Assembly: GCA_024645085.1 (NCBI GenBank)
Contig: JAHEGN010000009.1
Location: 1-64,000, forward strand
From: Rhodobiaceae bacterium
Lineage (GTDB): Bacteria; Pseudomonadota; Alphaproteobacteria; RS24
Direction: 5' to 3'
DNA: 64,000 nt
The position numbers and the translations under genes are program-made. Under the pieces are notes generated by a model. The model saw only the letters and a list, made by a program, of their open reading frames with translations, was not told the DNA's origin and made no database searches. Below are positions 29,824-41,534 of this stretch, piece after piece; position 1 is the stretch's first letter, and every line of letters begins with the position of its first letter.

Positions 29824-32800
29824 ATGAATCATGAGGTCATGAACATTTTCAATCCGCAGGCCAACCAGCAGGCGTTTGATCAAATCCGCATTTCAATTGC
29901 CAGCCCAGAGAAAATTCTCTCTTGGTCATTTGGTGAGATTAAAAAGCCAGAAACCATCAACTACCGGACATTTAAGCCGGAACGTGATGGTCTTTTCTGC
30001 GCTCGTATTTTTGGCCCAATCAAGGATTATGAATGCTTGTGCGGTAAATATAAGCGGATGAAATTCAAAGGCGTCATTTGCGAAAAATGCGGCGTTGAAG
30101 TTACCTTGACGAAAGTCCGTCGCGAGCGCATGGGTCATATCGAATTGGCCGCGCCTGTGGCTCATATTTGGTTCTTGAAATCACTGCCAAGCCGTATTGG
30201 TCTGTTGCTCGATATGACGCTGAAAGACCTTGAGCGGGTTCTATATTTCGAACATTTCATTGTTCTCGATCCAATGCTGTCATCTTTGAAAAAAGGCCAG
30301 TTGCTGACCGAAGAAGAATATATGGACGCCCAAGATGAGTTTGGCGAAGACACATTTGCCGCCGGCATTGGTGCGGAAGCGGTTCGGGTCATGCTGGAAG
30401 ATCTCGATCTTGAGAAATTGCGCGATCAATTGCGCGTTGAGATTGCCGAAGCAACAACTGAATTGAAACCAAAGAAATTGGCCAAACGTCTGAAAGTCGT
30501 TGAAGCCTTTATCCGCTCCGGCGGTCGTCCAGAATGGATGATTTTGAATGTTGTGCCGGTTATTCCACCAGAACTTCGCCCCTTGGTGCCACTCGATGGC
30601 GGTCGTTTTGCGACCTCAGATCTGAACGATTTATATCGTCGCGTGATCAACCGTAACAATCGATTGAAGCGACTGATTGAATTGCGCGCGCCAGATATTA
30701 TCGTGCGCAATGAAAAACGCATGTTGCAAGAATCCGTTGATGCCTTGTTCGACAATGGTCGTCGTGGCCGCGTCATCACAGGCGGCAATAAACGTCCGCT
30801 GAAATCATTGTCTGACATGCTGAAAGGCAAGCAGGGCCGTTTCCGTCAGAACTTGCTCGGCAAGCGCGTCGACTATTCCGGCCGTTCGGTGATTGTGGTT
30901 GGCCCAGAGCTGAAATTGCAGCAATGTGGTTTGCCAAAGAAAATGGCCTTGGAATTGTTCAAGCCCTTTATCTATTCGCGACTGGAAGCCAAGGGCTTGT
31001 CGGCGACGGTGAAACAATCGAAAAAAATGGTCGAGAAAGAGCGCCCAGAAGTGTGGGATATTCTTGACGAAGTTATTCGCGAACATCCGGTGATGTTGAA
31101 CCGGGCGCCGACTTTGCACCGTTTGGGCATTCAGGCGTTTGAGCCAGTATTGATTGAGGGCAAAGCCATTCAATTGCATCCGCTGGTTTGCGCCGCCTTT
31201 AACGCTGACTTTGACGGTGACCAAATGGCGGTTCACGTGCCGCTTTCACTGGAAGCCCAGTTGGAAGCTCGCGTCTTGATGATGTCGACCAATAATATTC
31301 TGCACCCTGCCAATGGCGCGCCAATTATCGTGCCATCACAGGATATCGTCTTGGGTCTGTATTACATGACCCTGCAACGCGATGGTCTGCCAGGCGAGGG
31401 CATGTTGGTTGCCGATGTGGCCGAGTTGGAACAAGCCTTGGATACAGGCGCGGTGACCTTGCATACGAAAATCAAAGCCCGGGTGCCGAGCTTTGACGCT
31501 GAAGGCAATCAAACGACACGTATCGTCGACACAACTGTCGGGCGTTTCTTGCTGTCGCAAGAACTGCCGCTCCACCCAAGTCTGCCATATGAGACCATTG
31601 ATAAATTGATGACCAAGAAAGAAATTTCGAAAGTTATTGATGCTGTCTATCGTCACTGCGGCCAGAAAGAAACCGTTCTGTTCTGCGACCATATTATGAA
31701 AATCGGTTTCCGCGAAGCGTGTAACGCCGGTATTTCATTCGGTAAAGACGACATGGTGATTCCAGAAGATAAAATTGGACTTATCGAGGAAACCAAAACC
31801 TTGGCGACCGAATATGAACAGCAATATATTGACGGTCTGATCACTCAGGGCGAAAAATACAATAAAGTTGTTGATGCGTGGGCCCGTTGTACCGACCGTG
31901 TGGCCGACGCCATGATGGGCAAAATTTCGACGGTTGATGCCGATGGCACAGAAGACGCCAATTTCATCAACTCGATTTACATGATGTCTCACTCAGGGGC
32001 GCGTGGTTCACCCGCACAAATGAAACAATTGGCCGGCATGCGCGGTCTGATGGCGAAACCATCAGGCGAGATTATCGAAACGCCAATTATTTCGAACTTT
32101 AAAGAAGGTCTGTCGGTTCTTGAGTACTTCAACTCAACCCACGGGGCGCGTAAAGGTCTTGCCGATACCGCCTTGAAAACAGCCAACTCAGGTTATCTGA
32201 CGCGTCGTTTGGTCGATGTGGCGCAAGACAGTATCGTCAATGAATATGACTGTGGCACACAAGACGGCATCACCGTCGCCGCGGTTATTGACGCTGGCGA
32301 AGTCATTGCCTCCTTGTCAGATCGAGTTCTTGGCCGCACACCATGTGATGATGTCGTCAATCCAGCCACCGATGCGGTGATTGTGAAACGTGGTCAATTG
32401 ATTTCTGAAGAGCATCTTGATGCCATTGAGGAAGCCAATTTGGTGAACATTAAAATCCGTTCAGCCCTGACCTGCGAAACCAAAAGCGGCATTTGTGGCG
32501 CCTGTTATGGTCGTGACCTTGCACGCGGTACACCCGTGAATATTGGTGAAGCGGTTGGTGTTATTGCGGCTCAGTCAATTGGTGAGCCGGGTACACAGTT
32601 GACCATGCGGACGTTCCACATTGGTGGTACGGCGCAAGTGGTTGACCAATCATTCATTGAATCCAATGCCGATGGTAAAGTTGTTATTGAAAACGCCAAT
32701 ATCGTGAAAGACAGCTCAGGACGCTCCGTCGTCATGGGTCGTAACGTGACGATTAAAGTGGTCGACAATAACGGTCTTGAGCGGGCCAGCCATAAACTAT

Positions 32801-34002
32801 CCTATGGTGCGCGCTTGCGGATTAATGAGGGCGATGAAATCAAACGTGGTGAGCGGATTGCCGAATGGGAGCCTTATGCCATTCCAATTTTGACAGAGCT
32901 TGATGGCATTGTTGAATTTGAAGATTTGGTCGAAGGTGTTTCTATTCTTGAAATCACCGATGAAGCGACCGGCATTAGCCAGCGCGTCGTCGCTGATGCG
33001 TCAAGCCAAACACGCGGTGCCGATTTGAAACCGGCGATGGTTGTGAAAGACGAGAAGGGTAAAATTAAAACCCTGTCGAATGGTAATGAGGCCCGCTTTA
33101 TTCTGGCGCCAAATGCTATTTTGTCTGTCGAAGGCGGTGCCACTGTGCATGCCGGTGACATTTTGGCTCGTATTCCGTCAGAGGGCGCAACATCAAGCGA
33201 TATTACCGGTGGTTTGCCACGGGTTGCTGAATTGTTTGAAGCACGCCGTCCGAAAGACCATGCGATTATTGCTGAAATCACCGGCCGTGTAGAATTTGGT
33301 CGCGATTACAAAAACAAGCGTCGGATTATCATTCACCCAGAAAATGCCGATCTCGAGCCAGTCGAATATTTGGTGCCGAAAGCCAAACATTTGTCTGTTC
33401 AAGAAGGCGATGTGATTGAGAAAGGTGAATATCTGATCGACGGTCACCCGGCACCACATGATATCCTCGCGATTTCTGGGGTTGAGGAATTGGCCGCCTA
33501 TTTGGTCAATGAAATTCAAGACGTCTATCGTCTGCAAGGCGTGACCATCAATGATAAGCACATTGAAGTGATTGTCCGTCAAATGCTGCAAAAAGTTGAA
33601 ATCACCAGCATTGGTGAGAGCGATTATTTGAAAGATGAGCAAGTCGACCGCATTGAATTTGAAGAGGCCTGCGCGAAATTGGAAGCTGAGGGCAAGCAAT
33701 TGCCAACCAGCGTGCCGATTCTCCTGGGCATCACCAAAGCCTCACTGCAAACCCGCTCGTTCATCTCAGCGGCCTCGTTCCAAGAAACCACACGGGTGCT
33801 GACAGAAGCTGCGATTAACGGCAAATATGACGAATTGATTGGTCTCAAAGAGAACGTCATCGTCGGCCGCTTAATCCCAGCCGGTACCGGTGGTCTGATG
33901 CAGCGTCTGAAAGGCGAAGCAGCAGCCCGCGATGCCGAATTGGAGGCGCAGAACCCAGCACCGATTCTCGAAGAAGAAGTGGCTGAGGACATTCAACTCT
34001 AG
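29824..34002 (+). CDS. rpoC: DNA-directed RNA polymerase subunit beta'
   Basis: 1392-residue catalytic subunit. The N-terminal zinc ribbon uses the Cys pairs in CLCGKYKRM and CEKCGVE (about residues 72-90). The active-site magnesium motif [12 protein letters not shown] starts at residue 460 with Asp462, Asp464 and Asp466. The second zinc site comprises DCGTQDG and [16 protein letters not shown]. The trigger-loop region around [16 protein letters not shown] is intact. GGAGACGACC precedes the ATG. It ends the beta operon at a strong terminator. Confidence 0.99.
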   Translation: MNHEVMNIFNPQANQQAFDQIRISIASPEKILSWSFGEIKKPETINYRTFKPERDGLFCARIFGPIKDYECLCGKYKRMKFKGVICEKCGVEVTLTKVRRERMGHIELAAPVAHIWFLKSLPSRIGLLLDMTLKDLERVLYFEHFIVLDPMLSSLKKGQLLTEEEYMDAQDEFGEDTFAAGIGAEAVRVMLEDLDLEKLRDQLRVEIAEATTELKPKKLAKRLKVVEAFIRSGGRPEWMILNVVPVIPPELRPLVPLDGGRFATSDLNDLYRRVINRNNRLKRLIELRAPDIIVRNEKRMLQESVDALFDNGRRGRVITGGNKRPLKSLSDMLKGKQGRFRQNLLGKRVDYSGRSVIVVGPELKLQQCGLPKKMALELFKPFIYSRLEAKGLSATVKQSKKMVEKERPEVWDILDEVIREHPVMLNRAPTLHRLGIQAFEPVLIEGKAIQLHPLVCAAFNADFDGDQMAVHVPLSLEAQLEARVLMMSTNNILHPANGAPIIVPSQDIVLGLYYMTLQRDGLPGEGMLVADVAELEQALDTGAVTLHTKIKARVPSFDAEGNQTTRIVDTTVGRFLLSQELPLHPSLPYETIDKLMTKKEISKVIDAVYRHCGQKETVLFCDHIMKIGFREACNAGISFGKDDMVIPEDKIGLIEETKTLATEYEQQYIDGLITQGEKYNKVVDAWARCTDRVADAMMGKISTVDADGTEDANFINSIYMMSHSGARGSPAQMKQLAGMRGLMAKPSGEIIETPIISNFKEGLSVLEYFNSTHGARKGLADTALKTANSGYLTRRLVDVAQDSIVNEYDCGTQDGITVAAVIDAGEVIASLSDRVLGRTPCDDVVNPATDAVIVKRGQLISEEHLDAIEEANLVNIKIRSALTCETKSGICGACYGRDLARGTPVNIGEAVGVIAAQSIGEPGTQLTMRTFHIGGTAQVVDQSFIESNADGKVVIENANIVKDSSGRSVVMGRNVTIKVVDNNGLERASHKLSYGARLRINEGDEIKRGERIAEWEPYAIPILTELDGIVEFEDLVEGVSILEITDEATGISQRVVADASSQTRGADLKPAMVVKDEKGKIKTLSNGNEARFILAPNAILSVEGGATVHAGDILARIPSEGATSSDITGGLPRVAELFEARRPKDHAIIAEITGRVEFGRDYKNKRRIIIHPENADLEPVEYLVPKAKHLSVQEGDVIEKGEYLIDGHPAPHDILAISGVEELAAYLVNEIQDVYRLQGVTINDKHIEVIVRQMLQKVEITSIGESDYLKDEQVDRIEFEEACAKLEAEGKQLPTSVPILLGITKASLQTRSFISAASFQETTRVLTEAAINGKYDELIGLKENVIVGRLIPAGTGGLMQRLKGEAAARDAELEAQNPAPILEEEVAEDIQL

Positions 34003-34045
34003 CGCAAATGCGAATAAATGGCTGATTTAGCAGTCAAATTTGAAG

Positions 34046-34080
34046 ACGCCGGCTTTGTTTACGCAAAGTCGGCGTTTTTA
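34046..34080 (+). terminator. Rho-independent terminator after rpoC
   Basis: A 12-base stem with one G-U pair (34046-34057 with 34064-34075) closes a six-base loop and is followed by TTTTA. It separates the beta operon from the str operon, whose own promoter lies 34 bases downstream. Confidence 0.88.
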
Positions 34081-34113
34081 TTGCCAAAATGGCAAAAAAC
34101 CTGCAATCAAAGC

Positions 34114-34142
34114 TTGACCGGTGCAGTGCAATCCCCTAATTA
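34114..34142 (+). promoter_or_regulatory. str operon (rpsL) promoter
   Basis: TTGACC (34114-34119), 17 bases, then TAATTA (34137-34142). Both boxes are close to consensus, and a G-rich discriminator follows, typical of genes under growth-rate control. The predicted start is near 34149, right behind the rpoC terminator. Confidence 0.7.
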
Positions 34143-34148
34143 GAGGCT

Positions 34149-34387
34149 ACTTTGGTAGCAGGGCCGTAAGTTCAATTGGTCACGGGGACTTCCCGAGAAT
34201 GAGAACTTAAACGCTGTTGTAGTATCTGAAGTGAAAATATTGGACGCATGATCCCTCGGGATCCTCTGCTTAACGCACCAAATGCCTCATGTGAGGCGGC
34301 TGGTGAATGGGTCATGAGCTCTTTCTCTGCTGATAATTCAGGGGCTCGCAATGGCTCATTTGTGTTTGAAGATTGGGAGTTGGCACT
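34149..34387 (+). promoter_or_regulatory. long structured leader of the str operon
   Basis: About 240 bases without a gene between the predicted transcript start and rpsL. Local hairpins include GCTAC-TTTG-GTAGC near 34146-34159 and ATCCC-TC-GGGAT near 34250-34261. A short reading frame from 34248 runs through it into rpsL in another frame but has no ribosome-binding site or family resemblance. A regulatory leader is the likely content; no known class was recognised. Confidence 0.4.
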
Positions 34388-34759
34388 ATGCCTACAATTA
34401 ACCAACTTATCCGCAAGCCGCGGAACAAGGTTTTGAAACGGAACAAAGTTCCGGCGATGGAAGCGTGCCCACAGCGTCGTGGCGTATGTACTCGCGTTTA
34501 TACAACTACACCGAAGAAGCCAAACTCGGCGCTTCGTAAGGTCTGCCGCGTGCGTTTGACCAGCGGTTATGAAGTTACCTGCTATATTCCAGGTGAAGGT
34601 CATAACTTGCAGGAACACTCCGTGGTGATGATCCGCGGCGGTCGCGTGAAAGACCTTCCAGGTGTTCGTTATCACGTTATTCGTGGCGTCCTCGATACAC
34701 AGGGCGTTAAAGATCGTAAGCAGCGCCGTTCGAAATACGGCGCGAAGCGTCCGAAATAA
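34388..34759 (+). CDS. rpsL: 30S ribosomal protein S12
   Basis: 123-residue protein at the decoding centre. The [13 protein letters not shown] segment (residues 39-51) and the loop around [12 protein letters not shown] hold Lys43, Lys44 and Lys88. These are the positions where streptomycin-resistance changes occur, and they are wild type here. The ATG at 34388 follows GGGAG; a slightly longer frame from 34373 is not needed. First gene of rpsL-rpsG-fusA-tuf. Confidence 0.98.
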   Translation: MPTINQLIRKPRNKVLKRNKVPAMEACPQRRGVCTRVYTTTPKKPNSALRKVCRVRLTSGYEVTCYIPGEGHNLQEHSVVMIRGGRVKDLPGVRYHVIRGVLDTQGVKDRKQRRSKYGAKRPK

Positions 34760-34770
34760 GGAACTGAGTT

Positions 34771-35241
34771 ATGTCACGTCGTCACCGCGCTGAAAAACGT
34801 AAAGTCATCCCCGACGCCAAATATGGCGATGAGGTTTTGACCAAATTCATGAATAGCTTGATGCTGCATGGTAAAAAATCAACTGCCGAGAGCATTATTT
34901 ATGGTGCGCTTGAAAAAGTCGAAGGCAAGTTGAGCCGTGAGCCATTGGGCGTTTTCCACGAAGCTCTCGAAAACATTATGCCTGCTGTTGAAGTGCGCTC
35001 TCGCCGTGTTGGTGGTGCGACCTATCAGGTGCCTGTTGAAGTGCGTCCAGAGCGTCGTCAAGCCCTTGCTATTCGCTGGTTGATTACAGCGGCTCGTGCG
35101 CGCGGTGAAAACACAATGGTTGATCGCTTGTCAGGTGAGCTGATGGATGCGGTTAACAATCGTGGTTCAGCCGTTAAAAAACGCGAAGATACACACCGGA
35201 TGGCCGACGCCAACCGGGCTTTCTCTCACTATCGCTGGTAA
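34771..35241 (+). CDS. rpsG: 30S ribosomal protein S7
   Basis: 156-residue primary binder of the 16S rRNA 3' major domain, located at the mRNA exit and E site. It starts [20 protein letters not shown] and holds the conserved [24 protein letters not shown] core and a C-terminal [15 protein letters not shown]. In enterobacteria S7 represses its own operon. It lies 11 bases after rpsL and 24 before fusA. Confidence 0.99.
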   Translation: MSRRHRAEKRKVIPDAKYGDEVLTKFMNSLMLHGKKSTAESIIYGALEKVEGKLSREPLGVFHEALENIMPAVEVRSRRVGGATYQVPVEVRPERRQALAIRWLITAARARGENTMVDRLSGELMDAVNNRGSAVKKREDTHRMADANRAFSHYRW

Positions 35242-35265
35242 TAAACCTCCCAAGGAACTGTCCCC

Positions 35266-37341
35266 ATGGCACGTAAGACCAAACTCGAAGATTATCGCAA
35301 TATTGGCATCATGGCCCACATTGATGCGGGTAAGACGACCACGACTGAGCGTATTTTGTATTACACAGGTGTAAGCTACAAAATCGGCGAAGTGCACGAT
35401 GGTGCTGCAACAATGGACTGGATGGAACAAGAGCAAGAGCGCGGTATCACCATTACCTCCGCCGCCACGACTTGTTTCTGGCGCGATAAGCGTATCAATA
35501 TTATTGACACACCCGGACACGTTGACTTCACCATTGAAGTTGAGCGCTCATTGCGCGTGTTGGATGGTGCAGTAGCGGTATTTGACTCGGTTGCTGGTGT
35601 CGAGCCGCAATCAGAGACAGTGTGGCGCCAGGCTGATAAATATGCCGTGCCACGCATGTGTTTCGTCAACAAAATGGACCGTATGGGCGCCGATTTTTAT
35701 CGCTGCGTCGATATGATTAAAGATCGTTTGGGTGCCAATGCTTTGGTTCTGCAGCTGCCAATTGGTGCTGAATCTGAATATGAAGGCCTGATTGACTTGG
35801 TGCGCATGAAAGAGGTTCTTTGGAAAAACGAAGACCTTGGTGCGGAATATGATTATTTCGACATTCGTGACGAGCTCAAAGCACAAGCCGAAGAATATCG
35901 CGCTGCCCTGGTTGAAGCGGCGGTGGAGATGGATGACGATGTCATGGAAGCCTATCTCGAAGGCAATGAGCCAGATGAAGCGACCTTGCTGCGTTGCATT
36001 CGTATTGGCACCATTAATCAGTCTTTCGTGCCTGTTTTGAACGGCACAGCGTTTAAAAACAAAGGCGTTCAGCCTTTGTTGGATGCGGTCATTGATTTCA
36101 TGCCGTCACCACTGGAAGTGAAAGCTATTCAGGGTGTTGACGCCAAGACCGAAGCGCCAATCGTTCGTAAGTCATCTGATGATGAGCCTTTGTCTATGTT
36201 GGCCTTCAAAATCGCCAATGACCCGTTTGTTGGTTCTTTGACCTTCGCACGGATTTACTCTGGTAAATTGGAAAGCGGTTCGTCAGTTATCAATACGGTT
36301 AAAGACAAGCGCGAGCGCATTGGTCGGATGCTGCAAATGCACGCCAATTCACGCGAAGAAATCAAAGAGGCTTTTGCTGGTGATATTGTCGCCCTGGTGG
36401 GGATGAAAGATACCACAACGGGTGACACGCTTTGCGCCACTGACAGCCCTGTTATCCTCGAGCGCATGGAATTCCCTGAGCCTGTTATTGAAGTTGCCGT
36501 TGAGCCGAAAACCAAGGGCGACCAAGAAAAAATGGGTCTGGCGTTGAGCCGTTTGGCACAAGAAGATCCGTCTTTCCGCGTCAAATCTGACGAAGAGAGC
36601 GGCCAGACAGTTATCGCCGGTATGGGCGAGTTGCATTTGGATATTATTGTTGACCGTATGCGTCGCGAATTTAGCGTTGAAGCCAATGTTGGCGCTCCGC
36701 AAGTGGCGTATCGCGAAACCTTCACCAAAGAAACCGAAGTTGACTACACCCATAAGAAACAATCGGGTGGTTCGGGTCAGTTTGCTCGGGTGAAAATGAC
36801 CATTTCACCATTGGAGCCAGGTGGCGGCTTTGAGTTTGAAAATAAAATCGTTGGTGGTTCTATTCCGCGCGAATATATCCCTGGCGTTGAAAAAGGTATT
36901 GAGAGCGTGCGTGAAAATGGCGTGCTCGCAGGCTTCCCAATGATCGACTTCCGTGTGACGCTGTTTGATGGCGCTTATCACGATGTTGACTCAAGTGTGA
37001 TGGCCTTTGAAATTGCGGCGCGTGCCGCTTTCCGTGAAGCGTCACGGGCAGCTGGTGCGAAATTGCTTGAGCCTATTATGAATGTTGAGGTGGTGACACC
37101 GGACGACCATATGGGTGACGTGATTGGTGACTTGAGCAGCCGTCGCGGTCAGGTGCGTGGCACGGAAACACGAGGCAATGCCTCAGTGATTTCAGCCATG
37201 GTGCCGCTTGCCAATATGTTTGGATATGTAAACACACTGCGGTCAATGACCCAGGGTCGGGCGCAATATTCAATGACCTTTGACCATTATGAACAAGTGC
37301 CACAGGCGGTGTCTGACGAAGTCATCGCGAAAATGGCGTAA
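35266..37341 (+). CDS. fusA: translation elongation factor G
   Basis: 691-residue GTPase that drives ribosomal translocation. The P-loop [13 protein letters not shown] is at about residues 17-29, DTPGHVDFT is G3 and NKMDRMGAD is G4; domains II to V follow, ending [22 protein letters not shown]. The length fits the canonical single-copy EF-G. CAAGGAACTGTCCCC precedes the ATG. It is followed by tuf copy 2. Confidence 0.99.
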   Translation: MARKTKLEDYRNIGIMAHIDAGKTTTTERILYYTGVSYKIGEVHDGAATMDWMEQEQERGITITSAATTCFWRDKRINIIDTPGHVDFTIEVERSLRVLDGAVAVFDSVAGVEPQSETVWRQADKYAVPRMCFVNKMDRMGADFYRCVDMIKDRLGANALVLQLPIGAESEYEGLIDLVRMKEVLWKNEDLGAEYDYFDIRDELKAQAEEYRAALVEAAVEMDDDVMEAYLEGNEPDEATLLRCIRIGTINQSFVPVLNGTAFKNKGVQPLLDAVIDFMPSPLEVKAIQGVDAKTEAPIVRKSSDDEPLSMLAFKIANDPFVGSLTFARIYSGKLESGSSVINTVKDKRERIGRMLQMHANSREEIKEAFAGDIVALVGMKDTTTGDTLCATDSPVILERMEFPEPVIEVAVEPKTKGDQEKMGLALSRLAQEDPSFRVKSDEESGQTVIAGMGELHLDIIVDRMRREFSVEANVGAPQVAYRETFTKETEVDYTHKKQSGGSGQFARVKMTISPLEPGGGFEFENKIVGGSIPREYIPGVEKGIESVRENGVLAGFPMIDFRVTLFDGAYHDVDSSVMAFEIAARAAFREASRAAGAKLLEPIMNVEVVTPDDHMGDVIGDLSSRRGQVRGTETRGNASVISAMVPLANMFGYVNTLRSMTQGRAQYSMTFDHYEQVPQAVSDEVIAKMA

Positions 37342-37375
37342 TCGACCCTAACGGGCTAATCGACGGAGAGATAAA

Positions 37376-38566
37376 ATGTCGAAAGAAAAGTTTGAGCGCA
37401 ATAAGCCGCATTGTAACATCGGAACGATTGGTCACGTTGACCATGGTAAGACGACCTTGACAGCGGCGATTACAAAAGTTTTGTCAGAGACCGGCGGTGC
37501 GTCGTTTTCTGATTATGCTGACATTGATAAGGCGCCGGAAGAAAAAGCGCGCGGTATCACCATTTCGACGGCTCACGTTGAGTATGAGACGGAAGCACGT
37601 CACTATGCTCACGTTGATTGCCCTGGTCACGCTGACTATGTGAAGAACATGATTACCGGTGCGGCGCAAATGGATGGCGGCATTTTGGTTGTTAACGCGG
37701 CTGATGGGCCGATGCCACAGACGCGCGAGCATATTCTTCTTGCCCGTCAGGTTGGTGTTCCGGCTCTGGTTGTTTATTTGAACAAAGTTGATCAGGTTGA
37801 TGATGACGAGCTTTTGGAGCTTGTTGAGATGGAAGTGCGTGAGTTGCTTTCTTCTTATGAATTCCCTGGCGATGATATTCCGATTGTTAAAGGTTCGGCC
37901 TTGGCGGCGCTTGAAGGTCGCGATGATGCGATTGGTAAAGAGTCGATTTTGGCCTTGATGGCTGAAGTTGACCGTTATATTCCACAGCCTGAGCGTCCGA
38001 AGGATCAGCCTTTCTTGCTGCCGATTGAGGATGTTTTCTCAATTTCAGGTCGCGGTACGGTTGTTACTGGTCGTGTTGAGCGTGGTGTGATTAATGTTGG
38101 CGACGATATTGAGATTGTTGGCATTAAAGACACAACGAAAACCACTTGCACAGGCGTTGAAATGTTCCGCAAGCTGCTTGATAGCGGTGAAGCTGGTGAC
38201 AATGTTGGTGTTTTGTTGCGCGGTACGAAGCGCGAAGATGTTGAGCGTGGTCAGGTTCTTTGTGCGCCTGGTTCGATTACGCCGCATACGAAATTTAAAG
38301 CCGAGGCCTATATTTTGACCAAGGAAGAGGGTGGTCGTCATACGCCATTCTTTACCAATTACCGTCCGCAGTTCTACTTCCGTACAACTGATGTGACGGG
38401 CATTGTTCACCTTGCTGGTGGCACGGAAATGGTTATGCCTGGTGACAATATTGAAGTGGAAGTCGAGCTGATTGTGCCGGTTGCCATGGAAGAAAAGCTG
38501 CGCTTTGCGATCCGTGAAGGCGGTCGTACAGTCGGCGCCGGTGTTGTTGCGGCTATTGTTGAGTAA
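37376..38566 (+). CDS. tuf: translation elongation factor Tu, copy 2
   Basis: Second gene for EF-Tu, 396 residues, placed at the end of the str operon behind fusA (the tufA position). The protein is identical to copy 1 at 21059. The DNA match begins at the start codon and ends at the last codon, while the flanks differ completely (GGAGAGATAAA before this copy). This shows that the coding sequence alone has been homogenised. A GC-rich UUCG hairpin follows 9 bases after its stop codon. Confidence 0.99.
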   Translation: MSKEKFERNKPHCNIGTIGHVDHGKTTLTAAITKVLSETGGASFSDYADIDKAPEEKARGITISTAHVEYETEARHYAHVDCPGHADYVKNMITGAAQMDGGILVVNAADGPMPQTREHILLARQVGVPALVVYLNKVDQVDDDELLELVEMEVRELLSSYEFPGDDIPIVKGSALAALEGRDDAIGKESILALMAEVDRYIPQPERPKDQPFLLPIEDVFSISGRGTVVTGRVERGVINVGDDIEIVGIKDTTKTTCTGVEMFRKLLDSGEAGDNVGVLLRGTKREDVERGQVLCAPGSITPHTKFKAEAYILTKEEGGRHTPFFTNYRPQFYFRTTDVTGIVHLAGGTEMVMPGDNIEVEVELIVPVAMEEKLRFAIREGGRTVGAGVVAAIVE

Positions 38567-38575
38567 TAAAAACAC

Positions 38576-38595
38576 GGCGCGCCTTCGGGCGCGCC
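38576..38595 (+). promoter_or_regulatory. perfect hairpin with UUCG loop between tuf copy 2 and rpsJ
   Basis: GGCGCGCC, TTCG, GGCGCGCC: an 8-base all-GC stem on the most stable tetraloop, 24 bases before rpsJ. Only ACTTTATTT follows, so it is a weak terminator at best. It may protect the tuf mRNA 3' end, act as a partial terminator, or regulate rpsJ. Confidence 0.6.
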
Positions 38596-38619
38596 ACTTT
38601 ATTTGGAACGGAAATACAA

Positions 38620-38931
38620 ATGGTACAGTCACAAAATATTCGTATCCGCTTGAAAGCGTTTGACCACCGTGTGTTGGATAATTCTGCACGCGAGATTTTG
38701 AACACAGCTAAGCGGACTGGCGCGGATGTGCGTGGGCCAATCCCGCTTCCGACTCATATTGAGAAATTCACTGTTTTGCGTGGGCCACATATTGACAAAA
38801 AGAGCCGCGACCAGTTCGAAATGCGGACTCATAAGCGCATGCTCGACATTGTCGACCCAACCCCGCAAACCGTTGATGCTTTGATGAAACTCGACTTGCC
38901 AGCCGGCGTCGACGTTCAGATTAAGCTTTAA
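38620..38931 (+). CDS. rpsJ: 30S ribosomal protein S10
   Basis: 103-residue protein of the 30S head that also binds NusB/NusG in transcription antitermination. [14 protein letters not shown] at the N-terminus and the [35 protein letters not shown] loop are diagnostic. First gene of the S10 cluster; no separate promoter was recognised, so it may be read through from the str operon. Confidence 0.99.
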   Translation: MVQSQNIRIRLKAFDHRVLDNSAREILNTAKRTGADVRGPIPLPTHIEKFTVLRGPHIDKKSRDQFEMRTHKRMLDIVDPTPQTVDALMKLDLPAGVDVQIKL

Positions 38932-38955
38932 AGACCAGGATTAGGAGACGTACTG

Positions 38956-39762
38956 ATGCGTTCCGGATTGATAGTTCAAAAAGTTGGGATGACCCGCTTG
39001 TTCACTGAAGCAGGGGCGCATGTGCCTGTGACAGTTCTCAAACTTGACAAATGTCAGGTGGTGGCTCAACGCACTGAAGAAAAAGACGGCTATACAGCTG
39101 TTCAGCTTGGCTCAGGTTTTGCCAAAGTAAAGCGGACCAGCAAAGCCATGCGCGGCCACTTCGCCAAAGCAAATGTTGAACCAAAGCGTCGTGTCGCTGA
39201 GTTTCGCGTCAGCGCTGATAATATGATTGATGTTGGCGCCGAATTGGCGGCCAGCCACTTCATCGAAGGTCAGCATGTTGATGCCACTGGCGTCAGCATT
39301 GGTAAAGGTTTTGCCGGTGCCATGAAACGTCACAACTTTGGCGGTCTGCGGGCCTCTCACGGCGTGTCGATTTCGCACCGTAGTCACGGTTCAACCGGTC
39401 AGTGCCAAGATCCAGGTCGGGTTTTCAAAGGTAAGAAAATGGCTGGTCACATGGGTGATGTGCGGGTAACCACACAAAATCTGACAGTCGCCAAAATCGA
39501 CCTTGAGCGTGGCCTTGTCATGGTAAAGGGCGCTGTGCCTGGTGCCAAAGGCGGTTGGGTTTTGCTGCGTGATGCGGTGAAACGCCCAATGCCAGCTGAT
39601 GTGCCATTGCCTGCCGGTTTGGTTGCTGATATGGCGCCAGTTGAAGAAGAAGCGCCGGTTGAAGAAGTTGCGGCTGAAGAGGTTGTTGAGACAGGTGCCG
39701 AAGAGGCCGTTGTTGAGGCGCCAGCCGAAGAAGCGACAAGCGAAGAGAAGGATGCTGAATAA
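38956..39762 (+). CDS. rplC: 50S ribosomal protein L3 with acidic C-terminal tail
   Basis: Early-assembly protein near the peptidyl transferase centre. The extended loop with the segment [18 protein letters not shown] and [20 protein letters not shown] is conserved; the Gln after Cys150 is the methylation site known in E. coli. The fold ends near residue 225. Residues 227-268 form an added tail of Glu, Ala and Val, so the protein is longer (268) than the usual 205-215. The stop overlaps rplD as TAATG. Confidence 0.98.
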   Translation: MRSGLIVQKVGMTRLFTEAGAHVPVTVLKLDKCQVVAQRTEEKDGYTAVQLGSGFAKVKRTSKAMRGHFAKANVEPKRRVAEFRVSADNMIDVGAELAASHFIEGQHVDATGVSIGKGFAGAMKRHNFGGLRASHGVSISHRSHGSTGQCQDPGRVFKGKKMAGHMGDVRVTTQNLTVAKIDLERGLVMVKGAVPGAKGGWVLLRDAVKRPMPADVPLPAGLVADMAPVEEEAPVEEVAAEEVVETGAEEAVVEAPAEEATSEEKDAE

Positions 39763-40382
39763 TGAAAGCTGATGTGACAACGCTTGGCGCAAAAGCCAGT
39801 GGTTCCGTCGATCTCGACGAAGCTGTATTTGGCATTGAAGCGCGCGCCGATATTCTGCAACGCATGGTGACTTATCAATTGGCCAAACGCCAAGCTGGTA
39901 CGCATAAAACCAAACAGCGTAGTGAAATTGCCGGTACCACGAAGAAATTCGGTCGCCAAAAAGGCGGCGGTGGGGCGCGGCACGGTAACCGCAAATCAAA
40001 CATCTTTATTGGTGGTGGTAAATCGCACGGCCCCGTCGTGCGCTCGCATGCCATTGATTTGCCGAAGAAAATTCGTGCTTTGGCCCTGAAAATGGCGCTA
40101 TCTAGCAAAACCGCCAATGAGCAATTGATTGTTCTGGAAGATGCTAAGTCGAAAGACGGCAAAACCGGCGGTCTGCGTAAGCAGCTGGAAAAACTCGGCA
40201 TTAACAATGCTTTGATCATCGACGGCAGCGAGTTGGATGATAACTTCGCCCGCGCCGCCCGCAATATTGCCCAGATCGACGTGCTACCAGCACAGGGCAT
40301 TAATGTTTATGACATTTTGCGCCGTGAGAAGTTGGTTTTAACCAAAGCCGCTTTGAGCAGCCTTGAGGAGCGCTTCAAATGA
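39762..40382 (+). CDS. rplD: 50S ribosomal protein L4
   Basis: 206-residue protein lining the exit tunnel. The long tunnel loop contains [40 protein letters not shown], and the globular domain ends [25 protein letters not shown]. In E. coli L4 represses the S10 operon at both transcription and translation. It overlaps rplC by one base and rplW by 4 bases (ATGA). Confidence 0.99.
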   Translation: MKADVTTLGAKASGSVDLDEAVFGIEARADILQRMVTYQLAKRQAGTHKTKQRSEIAGTTKKFGRQKGGGGARHGNRKSNIFIGGGKSHGPVVRSHAIDLPKKIRALALKMALSSKTANEQLIVLEDAKSKDGKTGGLRKQLEKLGINNALIIDGSELDDNFARAARNIAQIDVLPAQGINVYDILRREKLVLTKAALSSLEERFK

Positions 40383-40672
40383 GCAAGGAAAAATATTTCG
40401 ACGTAATCCGTCAGCCGGTCATTACTGAAAAAGCTACCCTTGCTTCTGAAAGCAATCAGGTTGTTTTCAAAGTCGCAATGGATGCCAGCAAGCCACTGAT
40501 CAAAGAAGCCGTTGAAGCTTTGTTTGATGTCAAAGTGAAAGCTGTCAACACGCTGGTTCGTAAGGGCAAAGTGAAGCGCTTCCGTGGTATTCGCGGTAAG
40601 CAGAATGATGTGAAACAGGCGATTGTAACGCTTGAAGACGGTCACGCAATCGACGTGTCGACCGGTCTATAA
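40379..40672 (+). CDS. rplW: 50S ribosomal protein L23
   Basis: 97-residue protein at the tunnel exit and docking site for trigger factor and signal recognition particle. [17 protein letters not shown] at the N-terminus and [18 protein letters not shown] are typical. Its start overlaps the end of rplD as ATGA. rplB follows after 15 bases. Confidence 0.98.
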   Translation: MSKEKYFDVIRQPVITEKATLASESNQVVFKVAMDASKPLIKEAVEALFDVKVKAVNTLVRKGKVKRFRGIRGKQNDVKQAIVTLEDGHAIDVSTGL

Positions 40673-40687
40673 GCGGGGTAGGAAAGC

Positions 40688-41524
40688 ATGGCACTTAAGA
40701 AGTATAAACCAACGACGCCGGGTCAACGCGGCCTCATTCAGGTCGATCGGTCTGCGCTTTACAGCGGCAAGCCGGTCAAACAACTGACCGAGGGCTTGAC
40801 CAAAAATGGCGGTCGTAACAACACAGGTCGTATTACCGCGCGCCGTCGTGGTGGTGGTCATAAGCGTAGCTATCGCCTGATCGATTTCAAACGTACGAAA
40901 TTTGATATGGTGGCGACGGTTGAACGTCTGGAATATGATCCAAACCGTTCAGCTTTTATCGCTCTGATTAAATATGAAGACGGTGAATTGGCCTATATCT
41001 TGGCGCCACAGCGCTTGGGTGAAGGCGACAAAGTGGTTTCTGGCAAATCGGTTGACGTGAAACCGGGCAATGCCATGCCTTTGGCCTCTATTCCCATCGG
41101 TACGATTATTCACAATATTGAGCTCAAACCAGGTAAGGGCGGTCAAATTGCCCGTTCAGCCGGTACTTTTGCTCAGCTTGTTGGCCGCGATGCCGCTTAT
41201 GCGATTATCCGCCTGACATCTGGCGAGCAGCGTTTGGTGCTCGGGACTTGCATGGCAACAATCGGCGCCGTGTCGAACCCTGATCAGTCAAACATCAAGC
41301 TGGCGAAAGCCGGTCGTAGCCGCTGGTTGGGCAAACGCCCATCCGTTCGTGGTGTGGCCATGAACCCAGTTGATCACCCACATGGTGGTGGTGAAGGTAA
41401 AACCTCAGGTGGCCGTCATCCGGTTACCCCGTGGGGCAAACCGACCAAAGGTCGGCGTACGCGGTCTAATAAGGCCACTGATAAATATATTCTGCGCAGT
41501 CGCCATCTGCGTAAGAAACGTTAG
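40688..41524 (+). CDS. rplB: 50S ribosomal protein L2
   Basis: 278-residue, highly conserved protein needed for subunit association and peptidyl transfer. It starts with [14 protein letters not shown] and contains [15 protein letters not shown]. The C-terminal [36 protein letters not shown] holds the invariant His important for activity. GTAGGAAAGC precedes the ATG. Confidence 0.99.
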   Translation: MALKKYKPTTPGQRGLIQVDRSALYSGKPVKQLTEGLTKNGGRNNTGRITARRRGGGHKRSYRLIDFKRTKFDMVATVERLEYDPNRSAFIALIKYEDGELAYILAPQRLGEGDKVVSGKSVDVKPGNAMPLASIPIGTIIHNIELKPGKGGQIARSAGTFAQLVGRDAAYAIIRLTSGEQRLVLGTCMATIGAVSNPDQSNIKLAKAGRSRWLGKRPSVRGVAMNPVDHPHGGGEGKTSGGRHPVTPWGKPTKGRRTRSNKATDKYILRSRHLRKKR

Positions 41525-41534
41525 GAGTGTTTAG

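Noticed and set aside
34248-34436. A small gene in the rpsL leader
   Set aside because: No ribosome-binding site, no family resemblance, and it runs into rpsL in another frame.
21059-38566. The tuf duplication as an assembly artefact
   Set aside because: The flanking sequences differ, both sit in the expected contexts (tRNA-Gly/tRNA-Trp and fusA/rpsJ), and the last codon and stop differ, so both copies are probably real.
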